This document shows, piece after piece, positions 24,673-33,230 of a DNA stretch of 64,000 nt (position 1 is its first letter; every line of letters begins with the position of its first letter). The position numbers and the translations under genes are program-made. Origin of the DNA: a bacterium D16-76 (GTDB lineage Bacteria > Bacillota > Clostridia > Oscillospirales > Acutalibacteraceae); the NCBI GenBank assembly GCA_009917445.1, contig QZEE01000017.1, positions 1 through 64,000 on the forward strand. Reading direction: 5' to 3'. The notes beneath the pieces were generated by a model that searched no databases, was not told where the DNA came from, and saw only the letters and a program-made list of their open reading frames with translations.

Positions 24673-25686
24673 ATGATTGACTGGTTTATAGGCGGGGCCA
24701 CGAAATACAAAAAGCTGGTGGTCAATAACCGCGACCTGTCCCAGCTGGTGGGGACGGTGACCTGGAGCGGGGACAGCAAGCAGGTGGCCCGGAAACTGGT
24801 GTTTACAGTGGCCTCCAGGGCAAGCGACCGCTTCCTGCCCAAGGTGCCCATCCGCGAGGGGGATCAGGTAGTTTTCTCCTACAAGGACAAAAGCGCCCCG
24901 GAAAAGGTGCTTTTCGGCGGGCCTATCCTGGACATTGACAAGGCGGCTTCCGGGAACAGCATCACATACACGGCCCTAGACCTGCTGTTCTATATCAATG
25001 GCAGCGACATCAGCCACGTGTTTGACGATACCCCGGAGGCCATTACCGCCTGGGTGTGCTCCCACCTGGGGGTGCCCTTTGGCTCGGCTGCCCCTACGGG
25101 CATCCGGGTATATATGCCGTGCCTGGGCAAGAGGGCCTATGAGGCCATCATGGCAGCCTACACAGCCGCCAGCCGCCAGAATGGCAAAAAGTATATACCC
25201 ATGATGCGGGATATCAACAAGGTATGCGTCATAGAAAAGGGCACTTTGTGCGGGGCCGTCCTGGAGGGCGGCTACAACCTGACCGAGGCAACCTACAAAA
25301 CAAGCCTGCAAAACATGGTCAACCGGGTGGTGATCACCAATAAGGAAGGGGGCCAGGTGGGCGTGGTGGAGGATGCGGAGGCCCGGAAGAAATACGGCAC
25401 CCTCCAGCGGGTATACCAGCAGCAGGACGGCAAGAACGATACTGCCGAGGCCAAGGCCCTGCTGCAGGCTATAGAGCAGTCCGGCGCGGTGACGGCCATG
25501 AGCGATGTGCGGGTCATATCCGGCTATGGCATCATCGTGCAGGAGCCTGTCACCGGGCTTTACGGCAAATTCTACATTGAAAGCGATACACACACCTTTT
25601 CGGACGGCAAGGACGAAATGCAGCTGACCCTGGCTTTCTCCAACATGATGGACGAAAAGGAAATTGACAAAGAAACGAAAGCATAA
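24673..25686 (+). CDS. Baseplate hub protein (XkdQ/GpD-like)
   Basis: A 337-residue hub protein: LVVNNRDLSQLVGTVTWSGD at the start, ARKLVFTVASRASD, and a C-terminal YGKFYIESDTHTFSDGKDEM motif typical of XkdQ-type hubs. It forms the central base of the tail tube. It follows the LysM protein after an AAAGGAGG site. Confidence 0.85.
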   Translation: MIDWFIGGATKYKKLVVNNRDLSQLVGTVTWSGDSKQVARKLVFTVASRASDRFLPKVPIREGDQVVFSYKDKSAPEKVLFGGPILDIDKAASGNSITYTALDLLFYINGSDISHVFDDTPEAITAWVCSHLGVPFGSAAPTGIRVYMPCLGKRAYEAIMAAYTAASRQNGKKYIPMMRDINKVCVIEKGTLCGAVLEGGYNLTEATYKTSLQNMVNRVVITNKEGGQVGVVEDAEARKKYGTLQRVYQQQDGKNDTAEAKALLQAIEQSGAVTAMSDVRVISGYGIIVQEPVTGLYGKFYIESDTHTFSDGKDEMQLTLAFSNMMDEKEIDKETKA

Positions 25687-25699
25687 GGGAGGCGGTAAA

Positions 25700-25948
25700 G
25701 TGGCGGAGCATTGGGCGGCGGCAATGGCCAGCGCCATGCAGGGCCTTGCAGGCGGGAAAGGCAGCGGCCAGGGGCTGCTGTTTGCCCGGATAAACAGCCC
25801 CAGCCCCCTGAGTATCCAGGTGAACGGGCAGACCATCTCCCGGCACCTTTACAGGAATTATGGCTATACCCCCCAGGCAGGTGACCAGGTGCTGGCCCTG
25901 CGGCAGGGGGACGCCTTTTACATTTTGATGAAGGTGGTGCCTGCATGA
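25700..25948 (+). CDS. DUF2577-family baseplate spike protein (XkdR-like)
   Basis: An 82-residue OB-fold-type protein: ARINSPSPLSIQVNGQTI, then GDQVLALRQGDAFYILMKV. The family is the XkdR/DUF2577 tail spike base. GTG 25700, seven bases after AAGGGAGG, is the start. The last bases overlap the next ATG. Confidence 0.75.
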   Translation: MAEHWAAAMASAMQGLAGGKGSGQGLLFARINSPSPLSIQVNGQTISRHLYRNYGYTPQAGDQVLALRQGDAFYILMKVVPA

Positions 25949-26388
25949 GCGTTTTCCCCTTTATCGACCCGTCTGCCCTGGGGCCGGAGGAGAGCACAGA
26001 GCTGCCCCTGTTCCGGGAGTATGCCTATGACTTCCAAAACAACTGCCTGCTGCTGAAAAGCGGGCAGACCTACCTGGTAGAGGGTAACGAGGCCCTGCGG
26101 ATATGGATATACAAGGCCCTTACCACCGAGCGGTTTCGGTATACGGCCTATGACGCAGACTTTGGCAGCGAGATAGATACCCTCATCGGCAGCCCCCTGA
26201 ATAGTGATATAGCAAAGTCTGAATTAAAGCGGTTTATCACCGAGGCTTTGATGGTAAACCCCTATATTGAGGAGCTGGGCAATTTCCAGATAACCCAAAC
26301 GGGCAGCGGGGTAAAGGCAGAGTTTGACTGCACCACCATTTACGGGCCGGACAAAATAGCATGGGACTTTAAGGGGGTGAAACTGTAA
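25945..26388 (+). CDS. DUF2634 baseplate wedge protein (XkdS-like)
   Basis: A 147-residue protein with REYAYDFQNNCLLLKSGQTYLVEGNEAL and TERFRYTAYDADFGSEID, the diagnostic core of the GpW/Gp25-like XkdS family. It forms part of the baseplate wedge. It overlaps both neighbours by one to four bases. Confidence 0.85.
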   Translation: MSVFPFIDPSALGPEESTELPLFREYAYDFQNNCLLLKSGQTYLVEGNEALRIWIYKALTTERFRYTAYDADFGSEIDTLIGSPLNSDIAKSELKRFITEALMVNPYIEELGNFQITQTGSGVKAEFDCTTIYGPDKIAWDFKGVKL

Positions 26389-27494
26389 TGAGTGATTTAG
26401 ACTTTAGTGCCAGCGCGGTGCTACAGCGGATGCGGGAAAGCCTTAAGAATGACGCCAACCGCATGGAGGGCGGCTTCTGCATGGACAACCTGCAGGCGGT
26501 GGCGGAGGAGATATCCAGGCTTGACACCATGGAGGTCATGCCCATCCCGGACAGGGTGCTGCTGGACACAGCCGAGGGGGAGTTTTTAGACCGCAAGGCC
26601 CTGGACTATAACGAAATCAGGAACCCTGCCACAGCAGCCACGGGCACCCTGCTCTTTACCGGGGACGTGGGCGCGGCCATCCCCCAGGGCACCGGGGCGC
26701 TGTACGGCGCTCTGGTGTTTGAAACAACCACCCCGGCCCGGATCGGCGCGGACGGCACCTGCCAGGTAGGGGCTAAGTGCCAGGAAACCGGCCCAGCGGG
26801 CAACGCCCCGGCAGGGGCTATAGCAGCCCTGCAGGCATCGGTGGACGGGGTGAAATCCGTTACTAACCCCCAGCCCTTTGGGGGCGGCACCGGGGCCGAG
26901 AGCGATGATTCTTTCCGGCAGCGCATTTTTGACAAGATACGGCGGCCCATCACCAGCGGGAACCGCAACCACTTTATCTATTGGGCCAAGCAGGTGTCCG
27001 GGGTGGGCGGGGCCAAGTGCCTGGGGGCGGAAGTCTGCGGGGCGGGCAAGGTGAAAGTCATTGTTTTGTCCGACCAATACAAGGCCCCGGACAGGGTGGT
27101 GCTGGAAAACGTGAAAGCCCATATCCAGGAGGAACGGCAGATCGGCGCGGACGTGACGGTGGCGGGGGCAGCCCCCAAAGCCGCCCATATCGTGGTGGAG
27201 GTGCAGGCGGCCCCTGGCTACAACATAGCCGACATACGCCAGAACGCCATAGCGGTGCTGCAGGCATATGTGGACAGCGTAAACCGGGAGGACTTCGACC
27301 AAGCCCCGGCCCGGGGCGATGAGGGCCGGGAAAGCACCATAAGCTACTACCGCATAGGCGACCTTATTTTTGGCGTGGAGGGCGTGGCCGATATCGTAAG
27401 CTATACCCTAAACGGCGGCCTTGCCTCCCTTTCCTGCGGGTATGGGGAATACTTCACCCTGGAGGAGGTGGACATCCATGCCCCTGACAGATGA
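26388..27494 (+). CDS. Baseplate J-like protein (XkdT)
   Basis: A 368-residue baseplate J family protein. The N-terminus has RVLLDTAEGEFLDRKALDYN, the middle GTGAESDDSFRQRIFDKIRRP, and the C-terminus GVADIVSYTLNGGLASLSCGY. It builds the wedge that connects sheath and fibres. It overlaps the next gene by 17 bases. Confidence 0.88.
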   Translation: MSDLDFSASAVLQRMRESLKNDANRMEGGFCMDNLQAVAEEISRLDTMEVMPIPDRVLLDTAEGEFLDRKALDYNEIRNPATAATGTLLFTGDVGAAIPQGTGALYGALVFETTTPARIGADGTCQVGAKCQETGPAGNAPAGAIAALQASVDGVKSVTNPQPFGGGTGAESDDSFRQRIFDKIRRPITSGNRNHFIYWAKQVSGVGGAKCLGAEVCGAGKVKVIVLSDQYKAPDRVVLENVKAHIQEERQIGADVTVAGAAPKAAHIVVEVQAAPGYNIADIRQNAIAVLQAYVDSVNREDFDQAPARGDEGRESTISYYRIGDLIFGVEGVADIVSYTLNGGLASLSCGYGEYFTLEEVDIHAPDR

Positions 27495-28623
27495 TTTCAT
27501 GCTGCCCCGCAGGGTGCGGACTATGGAGCAAATGGCCGACCTGCTCCAGGCGGAGGAGGCGGAAATCAACCAGGCCCAGCGAACCATAGACGCTATGGCG
27601 GCCCAGCTGGCGGTGTGTACCAGCACTTTCCTCCTGCCCCGGCATGAGCGCATATTCGGCCTGCCGGTCAATACCGGGGAAAGCCTGGAGGTGCGGCGGG
27701 CCAGGGTGCTGGCCCGCCTTAACACACGGGGCGTCACTACGGTGCAGGCCATACGGGAGCTGGTGCAGATTATAACGGGCCGGGAGGGGGAAGTCACCGA
27801 GCATTTTGCGGGCTATGCCTTTTCTGTGACTGTCCGCCTGCTTTTCCCGGACGCCACCAAAGACCTGGGGGAGCTTATCCGGCAGATAGACGAAATAAAG
27901 CCCGCCCACCTGATTTTCGACACCATCGGGGCGGTGCAGCCGGTGGTGCTGGAAAACCGAAACCGGCTGCTGTTCGTGAGCCAGTCCCTGCGGCTGCGGG
28001 TGAGCAACCTGGGTGAGGGGGCCATATACCTGGACGGGCGCAGAAGCCTGGACGGCACCTGGCAGCTCGTGCAGAGGTTTACCAGGGGCGCGGCCTTTTC
28101 CCAGCTCCTGCTCTCCATGGGGGCCAACAACTGCTTAAGCTGCGGGCAGGCCCTTAGTTGGGCTGTCCGGGCCATGGCCCATATGCAAAACAAGGTGGGC
28201 CTTGCCAGTGTGCAGGTGTGCCGCTACGGCGCAAACAACCTGGGGATAGAGGAAACCCTGCTAAACGGCAAGCGCCCCTTAGACGGGGGCTGGTATCTTG
28301 CGGCCTCCTTCAGCAAGGGGGTGGGCCTGTCCCGTTTCCTTTTGGGCTATAAGGCCACGAACGGGCAGGACGCGCACGGGGGCATACACTTACGGGCACG
28401 GGCATACAGCCCCTGTAAAGGGGCTGTAAAGGCCGTTTATGGGGCCATGGGAAAGAATGTACAGACAGCACGGCAGCAGGGCTTTACAACCGCCTGCGGG
28501 GCCGTAAACGCCCAAAGGGCGGCAGGCTCCGTCACCTCCCGGATAGACCGGGGGCTGGACGGGGCTTTTTACCTGGACGGCGTAAAGAAACTGAACGCCG
28601 GGACAATAAGGAGTGAATTATAA
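27478..28623 (+). CDS. DUF2313 baseplate protein (XkdU-like) with long C-terminal extension
   Basis: A 381-residue protein. Residues 1-165 form the XkdU/DUF2313 domain (SLEVRRARVLARLNTRGVTT, GYAFSVTVRLLFPD). XkdU itself is about 200 residues; here a further 200 contain two (YLDGR)RSLDGTW / GKRPLDGGW type repeats at about 190 and 280 and end FYLDGVKKLNAG. The extension probably anchors fibres. ATG 27478 follows GGAGGAGGTGG. Confidence 0.8.
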   Translation: MPLTDDFMLPRRVRTMEQMADLLQAEEAEINQAQRTIDAMAAQLAVCTSTFLLPRHERIFGLPVNTGESLEVRRARVLARLNTRGVTTVQAIRELVQIITGREGEVTEHFAGYAFSVTVRLLFPDATKDLGELIRQIDEIKPAHLIFDTIGAVQPVVLENRNRLLFVSQSLRLRVSNLGEGAIYLDGRRSLDGTWQLVQRFTRGAAFSQLLLSMGANNCLSCGQALSWAVRAMAHMQNKVGLASVQVCRYGANNLGIEETLLNGKRPLDGGWYLAASFSKGVGLSRFLLGYKATNGQDAHGGIHLRARAYSPCKGAVKAVYGAMGKNVQTARQQGFTTACGAVNAQRAAGSVTSRIDRGLDGAFYLDGVKKLNAGTIRSEL

Positions 28624-29015
28624 TGGCAAGCAGCAGCACAAGCGTTATCACCAGGGCAAGGCGCATAAACCTTGCGAAGATCACCAGGGGGGCTATTGAG
28701 ACCATCCCGAAAATCACCCATATAGCCTTTGGGGACGGGGGCGTGGGAGAGGACGGCCAGCCCCTGCAGCCCAACGAGCTGCAGACGGAATTAAACAACG
28801 AGATCGGGCGGTATGCAGTTGCCAGCGTGGAGAACCCCGTGGAGACCACAAACCGCTACACGGTCACCATCCCGGAAAGCGATCTGAACGGGAAGAACAT
28901 CAACGAGATGGCGCTGGTGGATGCAGAGGGCCAGCTGGCGGCGGTGAAAACTTTCCTCAACAAGGGCAAGGATGAGGATGTGAAATTCACCTTTGAGTTT
29001 GACGATGAATTTTAA
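28623..29015 (+). CDS. Phage tail-collar fibre N-terminal-type protein
   Basis: A 130-residue protein like the DUF3751 fibre attachment domain: TSVITRARRINLAKITRGA, HIAFGDGG, then NPVETTNRYTVTIPESDLNGKNINEMALVD. It likely connects the baseplate to the fibre encoded next. Its stop is 11 bases before the fibre gene. Confidence 0.78.
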   Translation: MASSSTSVITRARRINLAKITRGAIETIPKITHIAFGDGGVGEDGQPLQPNELQTELNNEIGRYAVASVENPVETTNRYTVTIPESDLNGKNINEMALVDAEGQLAAVKTFLNKGKDEDVKFTFEFDDEF

Positions 29016-29026
29016 GGGAGGGCGCA

Positions 29027-31020
29027 ATGGCAGAGGAATATTATAAGATACCAAAAGACCCGCAGTACAGGGCCGCCGCGATCCGCAAGCTGCAGGACAG
29101 CGACCCGGCCAGCGCCACCCTGATTTTTAACCCCCTGATAGAGGCAATGCTGGAAAGCCTGGCCCATGTGCAGGTACATAAGGCGGCACTGGGGGAGGAC
29201 GGCAAGGTGGACGCCAGCCAGCTGCCGGAAATGGACGCCTCCAATTTTACCTATGACGGCCAGCCGTTGGATGAATTTCTGGATGAGGTAAAGGAGTCCG
29301 TTTCCGTTGACCGTGGCATCCCCCGGACGCCATACCAGTTTGGGAGCCTTACCTATAACGGGGAAGTGCAGAAACCCGTCTGGAATGGCTTTGACCCTGC
29401 TGCCATGCTGATAAGCGGGATACAGGAGGCCACGGATGCAGGCACATATGAGGTCATATTCTCCCCCAAACAGGGCTACTATTGGACGGATAACGGCGGC
29501 AACGAGAGCCGGAGCAGCTTCTGGACAATAGGCCGTATCGTGGTAGAGGTGCCCAGCCAAAGCAATGCGCCGGTTTACAATGGGGAAAGCCAGTCCCCCA
29601 CATGGGAGGGCTACCAGCCGGATATTATGACTTTAGCCGGGGACACCAGCGGAACCGGTGCCGGGGAGTATGGGGCAATTTTTATCCTGGATAACAACTA
29701 CCAATGGCCGGACGGCACGGTGGGCAGCCGGGATGTCACCTGGGCCATAGGGCGGGCCACAATAGCCTCTGTGCCCAGCCAGAGCGGCAGCCTCACCTAT
29801 ACCGGGGAGGAACAAACCCCGGCCTTTGAGGGCTACAACGCCGCGCAGATGGCTATTGCGGGGGCGCAGGCAGGCACCAATGCGGGCACCTACAAGGTAC
29901 AGTTTACCCCGGACGAAAACCATCAATGGCCCGATGGAACCACGGGGGCCAAAGAGGTAAGCTGGGCAATAGCCCCGGCAGCTGGCAGCATAACCCTGGA
30001 CAAGAGCAGCCTGGAGCTGCGGGCCTCCCTTATGTCGGGGGTTATCACGGTAACAAGGCCGGGTGACGGGGCAATTACTGCCAGCTCCGGCAATACCAGC
30101 ATAGCCACGGTAAGTGTGGATGGGAACGAGGTCACGGTGACGGCAAAGGCCAAAGGCTCGGTGAATATCACCATAGCGGTGGGGGCGGGCGCAAACTATA
30201 CGGCCCCCCAGAGCAAGACCGTAAGCGTGACTGTAACCCTGCCCACCACGGTGCTGAACGATAACAGCTGGGCCACCATCCAGGACGTGGCGGCCTCGGG
30301 CAATGCCGCCAATTATTGGAGCGTGGGGGATACCAAGAATATTACTATAAATGGGAAGGTGGGGAATTTCACCTTTGCCAATTTAGCCATCCAGACCTAT
30401 ATCATAGGGTTTGACCACAACAGCGCCAGGGAGGGCACAAAGACCATCCATTTCCTGATAGGGAAAATCGGCACGGCAAAGAGGTGGCGCTGTGCGATAA
30501 CCAGTTTGGTAATGAGCAGACTGCTGCAGGTTATTTCCACATGAATAGCAGCCGGACAAATTCTGGCGGGTGGGATAGCTGCTATATGAACAAGACGCTC
30601 CTAAACGGTGCCAGCAACAGCCTGCTGAAAGCGCTGCCCAGCGAGCTGCAGGCAGTGATCCAGCCGGTGACCAAGTATACCGACAACACGGGAGGCGGCT
30701 CCAATACGGCATCCTATGTAACAGGCAAGCCTTGCAAGCTGTTCCTGCTGGCAGAGTTTGAGGTGCAGGGCACAAGGAGCTATGCAAATAGCGCGGAGCA
30801 AAACTATCAGCAGCAGTATGCCTATTTTAAGGCAGGCAACCCAAAGATTGCTAATCGACACACCGCAGTAACGTCTGCGGTGTGGTGGTGGCTGCGCTCC
30901 CCTCGTTACAACAACACTAACACTTTCTGTGGTGTGAACACCGATGGCTCTCCTAACTATGCCAGTGCCTCTTGGAGTGCAGGCGTTCGCCCCGGCTTCT
31001 GCGTATCGGCGGCAGCCTAA
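29027..31020 (+). CDS. DGR target: repeat-rich tail fibre adhesin with variable C-type-lectin-like end; frameshifted near 30475
   Basis: The start frame (505 residues to 30544) has an attachment domain, three MBG-like repeats (GxLTYxGExQxPxxxGY ... AGTYxVxFxPxxxxxW, about residues 105-325) and a Big-2-like domain (ITLDKSSLELRAS, about 325-405). The protein then leaves frame at GGCACGGCAAAG (30470-30481). In the -1 frame the domain continues sensibly (GKEVALCDNQFGNEQ through TSAVWWWLRSP to PGFCVSAAA, stop 31018-31020). One missing G restores a single protein of about 664 residues. The C-terminal domain is DUF6273/lectin-fold type and its last 43 codons are the DGR variable repeat. It should bind the host receptor. 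Confidence 0.85.
30873..31001 (+). repeat. DGR variable repeat (VR)
   Basis: 129 bases matching the template at 31707-31835 without gaps. There are 12 mismatches, each at a template adenine: 30904, 30905, 30917, 30923, 30931, 30932, 30941, 30958, 30961, 30962, 30965 and 30996. Eight residues change, all from template Asn codons (AAT/AAC) to Arg, Thr, Thr, Gly, Thr, Tyr, Ala and Ser; the last mismatch is silent. The GC-rich 3' part (30966-30995) is the likely IMH, the point where mutagenic homing begins. Confidence 0.97.
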
Positions 31021-31036
31021 TCGTTTTTTCTATCCA

Positions 31037-31054
31037 GGGGTGCGAAAGCACCCC
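31037..31054 (+). promoter_or_regulatory. GAAA-loop hairpin downstream of VR, likely DGR target-site element
   Basis: GGGGTGC (31037-31043), GAAA, GCACCCC (31048-31054): a perfect seven-pair stem with a GAAA tetraloop 35 bases after VR. In the Bordetella phage BPP-1 DGR a stem with a GAAA loop just past VR is needed for efficient homing. A second hairpin, ACCGCC/GGCGGT with GTAA loop, follows at 31106-31121. They could alternatively act as a transcription attenuator for the fibre message, but no T-tract follows. Confidence 0.75.
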
Positions 31055-31166
31055 GTCCCCAGGACAGCAGGCCCAGCGGGAGCAGGCCCTTACGCCCTTC
31101 CCCATACCGCCGTAAGGCGGTCGCGCAAAATCGCAAAAAATGGCACTTTCCCCCTTTGGCAGAATA

Positions 31167-31175
31167 TGGTATAAT
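31167..31175 (+). promoter_or_regulatory. Extended -10 promoter for the DGR cassette
   Basis: TGGTATAAT is a consensus extended -10 element 34 bases before the avd start; no good -35 is seen. It would transcribe avd, the template RNA and the reverse transcriptase independently of the late operon, so the retroelement could be active in the lysogen. Confidence 0.6.
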
Positions 31176-31208
31176 GGGCAGCAGAATAGCGGAAAGAGGT
31201 GATTCTTT

Positions 31209-31673
31209 ATATCGGTCTTAAAGGACAAGCGCACGGTTAGCAAAGCGGATTTTATAAATGTGGCCCATCAAATATTTGTAGAAACCATGGCTTTTCTAAC
31301 CCGGCTCTCGGCCCGGTACTCCCGGCTGCTGGCAGAACCAACGGCAAAGCTGGCCGGGGAGGTGCTGGACGAAGCCGAAAAGGCAAACAGCATATACCCC
31401 TCGGACGAACAGCGCATAAGGCTGCGCAAAGCCCATTTGCTGGAAGCGCGGGCCTCGCTTATGGCCCTGGATGTGCGGCTGGCCCTGTGTTATGAGGTTA
31501 TCATGCAGAACCCGCAAGGGGCCTTTACCAACTCGGCAGGGCAAAACGTGCCGCCAGGAAAGGCAGAGGACAAGCTTGAAAAAATGGCACAAAGCCTAGG
31601 CGGATTGATAGACCGGGAAAATGACCTGATAAAAGGTGCGCTGGAATCCCTGGGCCGAAAAAAGAAAGCCTGA
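31209..31673 (+). CDS. avd: DGR accessory variability protein (Avd), apparent ATA start
   Basis: A 154-residue four-helix-bundle type protein. The family core is clear: AFLTRLSARYSRLLAEPTA, EKANSIYPSDEQRIRLRKAH, EARASLMALDVRLALCYEVI and NPQGAFTNSAG. Avd forms a pentamer that binds the reverse transcriptase and the template RNA. Family members begin MSVLK(D/S)KRTVSK; here the same residues SVLKDKRTVSK are preceded by ATA at 31209, six bases after GGAAAGAGGTGA. The only orthodox alternative, GTG 31260, removes 17 conserved residues and has no RBS. The start is therefore unusual. Confidence 0.88.
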   Translation: MSVLKDKRTVSKADFINVAHQIFVETMAFLTRLSARYSRLLAEPTAKLAGEVLDEAEKANSIYPSDEQRIRLRKAHLLEARASLMALDVRLALCYEVIMQNPQGAFTNSAGQNVPPGKAEDKLEKMAQSLGGLIDRENDLIKGALESLGRKKKA

Positions 31674-32048
31674 CCTGTTCTTTGGGTGTATCTCTGGAAA
31701 CTCGCTGTCTGCGGTGTGGTGGTGGCTGCGCTCCCCTAATTACAACAACAATAACAATTTCTGTAATGTGAACAACGATGGCTCTCCTAACAATAACAAT
31801 GCCTCTTGGAGTGCAGGCGTTCGCCCCGGATTCTGAAACGCATAGGTCAAATGGAGTACCGAAAGGGAAAGACGACCTTTTCAGAAGGAGAGATACTTCC
31901 CGGTCTTTAAGGCCGAAAGTGCCCTTTGACGCCCTTGCACGGACGCTGCTTGCATGGCGGGTGGATGTGCCCTATCCCGTTTCATGTGCAGGGGCAAAGC
32001 AGATTAGACGGCACCCTACAAGACATCTGCTCGGAGGAGCGAATAATT
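31674..32048 (+). ncRNA. DGR template RNA region (avd 3' flank, TR and TR-RT spacer)
   Basis: No credible gene lies here. It holds the template repeat at 31707-31835 and 213 bases of spacer before the RT start. In BPP-1 the RNA spanning the avd end, TR and about 140 bases of spacer is the specific RT substrate and self-primes cDNA synthesis. By analogy this region is a functional RNA. The RBS GGAGG at 32033-32037 lies at its end. Its fold cannot be proven here. Confidence 0.75.
31707..31835 (+). repeat. DGR template repeat (TR)
   Basis: Donor copy for VR (30873-31001). It would encode a run of Asn codons (AAY) at the variable positions, the codon choice that maximises amino-acid diversity on A mutagenesis without creating stops. 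It has 31 adenines; 12 of them differ in VR while the other 98 bases are identical. The 5' 31 bases contain no adenine. Confidence 0.97.
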
Positions 32049-33230
32049 ATGACCAGTGAGGAGCGCCGGGAGGCGCGTTACCAGCGCCGCAGGGCAAAAC
32101 GTGCGGCAAATAGGCAAAAGCGGTGTGAGGGGCTTGGCCCTATCGGGAAAGTATTCTCATACCGAGAAATGTTCAAGTACGGCAGGAAGTGCTGCAACGG
32201 GGTGCGCTGGAAACAGTCTGTGCAAAACTTTGAAATGCACCTGTTTTCCGGCACAGCCAAGCGCCGCAGGCTGGTGCTGGAGCAGAGGTGGAAGCCTATG
32301 AAATGCTCCCACTTCACCCTGCGGGAAAGGGGCAAGGTGCGGCCCATAGATGCGCCCCATGTGTCGGACAGGCAGGTGCATAAGACCCTTTGCAATAATG
32401 TGCTGGTGCCCCTGTACGGCCCCAGCATGATAAAGCACAACGGGGCCAGCCAGAAGGGCAAGGGCCTGCATTGGCATTTCCGGGAGCTTAAGGAACAGCT
32501 GCGCTGGCATTACCGGCGCTATGGCAGGCAGGGCGGGGTGCTGCTTATGGACTTAAAGCAGTTTTTCCCCAGCGCCCCCCATAAGACCATTTACCAGCGC
32601 CACCAGCAGCTGATACCAGGCCCGCATTTGAGATGGCTTGCGGATACCATCATATCCCACTCCCCGTGCCCCACGCCGGATCGGGGTATGCCCCTGGGGG
32701 TGGAACCCAGCCAGCAGGAAATGGTGGCCCTGCCCAGCGCTGTGGACAACTGGCTCAAGTGCCAGAAGGGCATAAAGTGCATGGGGCACTATATGGATGA
32801 TTACTATATCATCCTGCCGGATATTGAACAGCTTAAAAAACTGGCCCATGAGATGGTGCGGAAGTTTGCGGCCATCGGGGTGCCGGTAAACCAGCGCAAG
32901 TGCAAAATTATCCCTTTGACAAAGCCTTTCAAATTCTGCAAGGCCAAGTTCCGTTTACTGGAAACCGGGAAAGTCATTGTCAACGGCTGCCGGGACGGGG
33001 TAAAGCGGGCGCGGCGCAAGCTGAAACTTTTTAAGAGCCAGGTGGCGGCGGGCAGGCGGGCCATGGAAGATGTAAAGCAATTCATGACCTGCCAGCTGGC
33101 CTACTACAAGAATTATAACGACCATGGGCGGGTGCTGCGGCTCTCACGGCTGTGCTATGCCCTGTTCGGCAATATTATGGGAGGTAAACCGTGTATAGAA
33201 TTACCAAAGACGGGGCCAGCCTCGGCATGA
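32049..33230 (+). CDS. DGR reverse transcriptase
   Basis: A 393-residue reverse transcriptase. Motifs in order: RGKVRPIDAP, HNGASQKGKGLHWH, LLMDLKQFFPS (catalytic Asp in domain 3), GMPLGVEPSQQ (SQ at 221-222, where group II intron and retroviral enzymes have SP or an equivalent), and YMDD at 248-251. The SQ variant and the compact size mark DGR enzymes. It copies TR RNA, misincorporating opposite adenines, and the cDNA replaces VR. ATG 32049 is preferred to the far-upstream in-frame codon because GGAGG lies 11 bases before it. Confidence 0.95.
   Translation: MTSEERREARYQRRRAKRAANRQKRCEGLGPIGKVFSYREMFKYGRKCCNGVRWKQSVQNFEMHLFSGTAKRRRLVLEQRWKPMKCSHFTLRERGKVRPIDAPHVSDRQVHKTLCNNVLVPLYGPSMIKHNGASQKGKGLHWHFRELKEQLRWHYRRYGRQGGVLLMDLKQFFPSAPHKTIYQRHQQLIPGPHLRWLADTIISHSPCPTPDRGMPLGVEPSQQEMVALPSAVDNWLKCQKGIKCMGHYMDDYYIILPDIEQLKKLAHEMVRKFAAIGVPVNQRKCKIIPLTKPFKFCKAKFRLLETGKVIVNGCRDGVKRARRKLKLFKSQVAAGRRAMEDVKQFMTCQLAYYKNYNDHGRVLRLSRLCYALFGNIMGGKPCIELPKTGPASA

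Noticed and set aside
29600-29970. Repeated DNA in the fibre gene considered as a possible repeat array
   Set aside because: The similarity follows the protein-level MBG-like repeats within one gene; no regular spacer structure, so neither CRISPR nor an independent element.
31636-31836. Reading frame across the DGR template repeat
   Set aside because: It begins inside avd in another frame and merely translates TR, which is a template RNA and has no start signal of its own.
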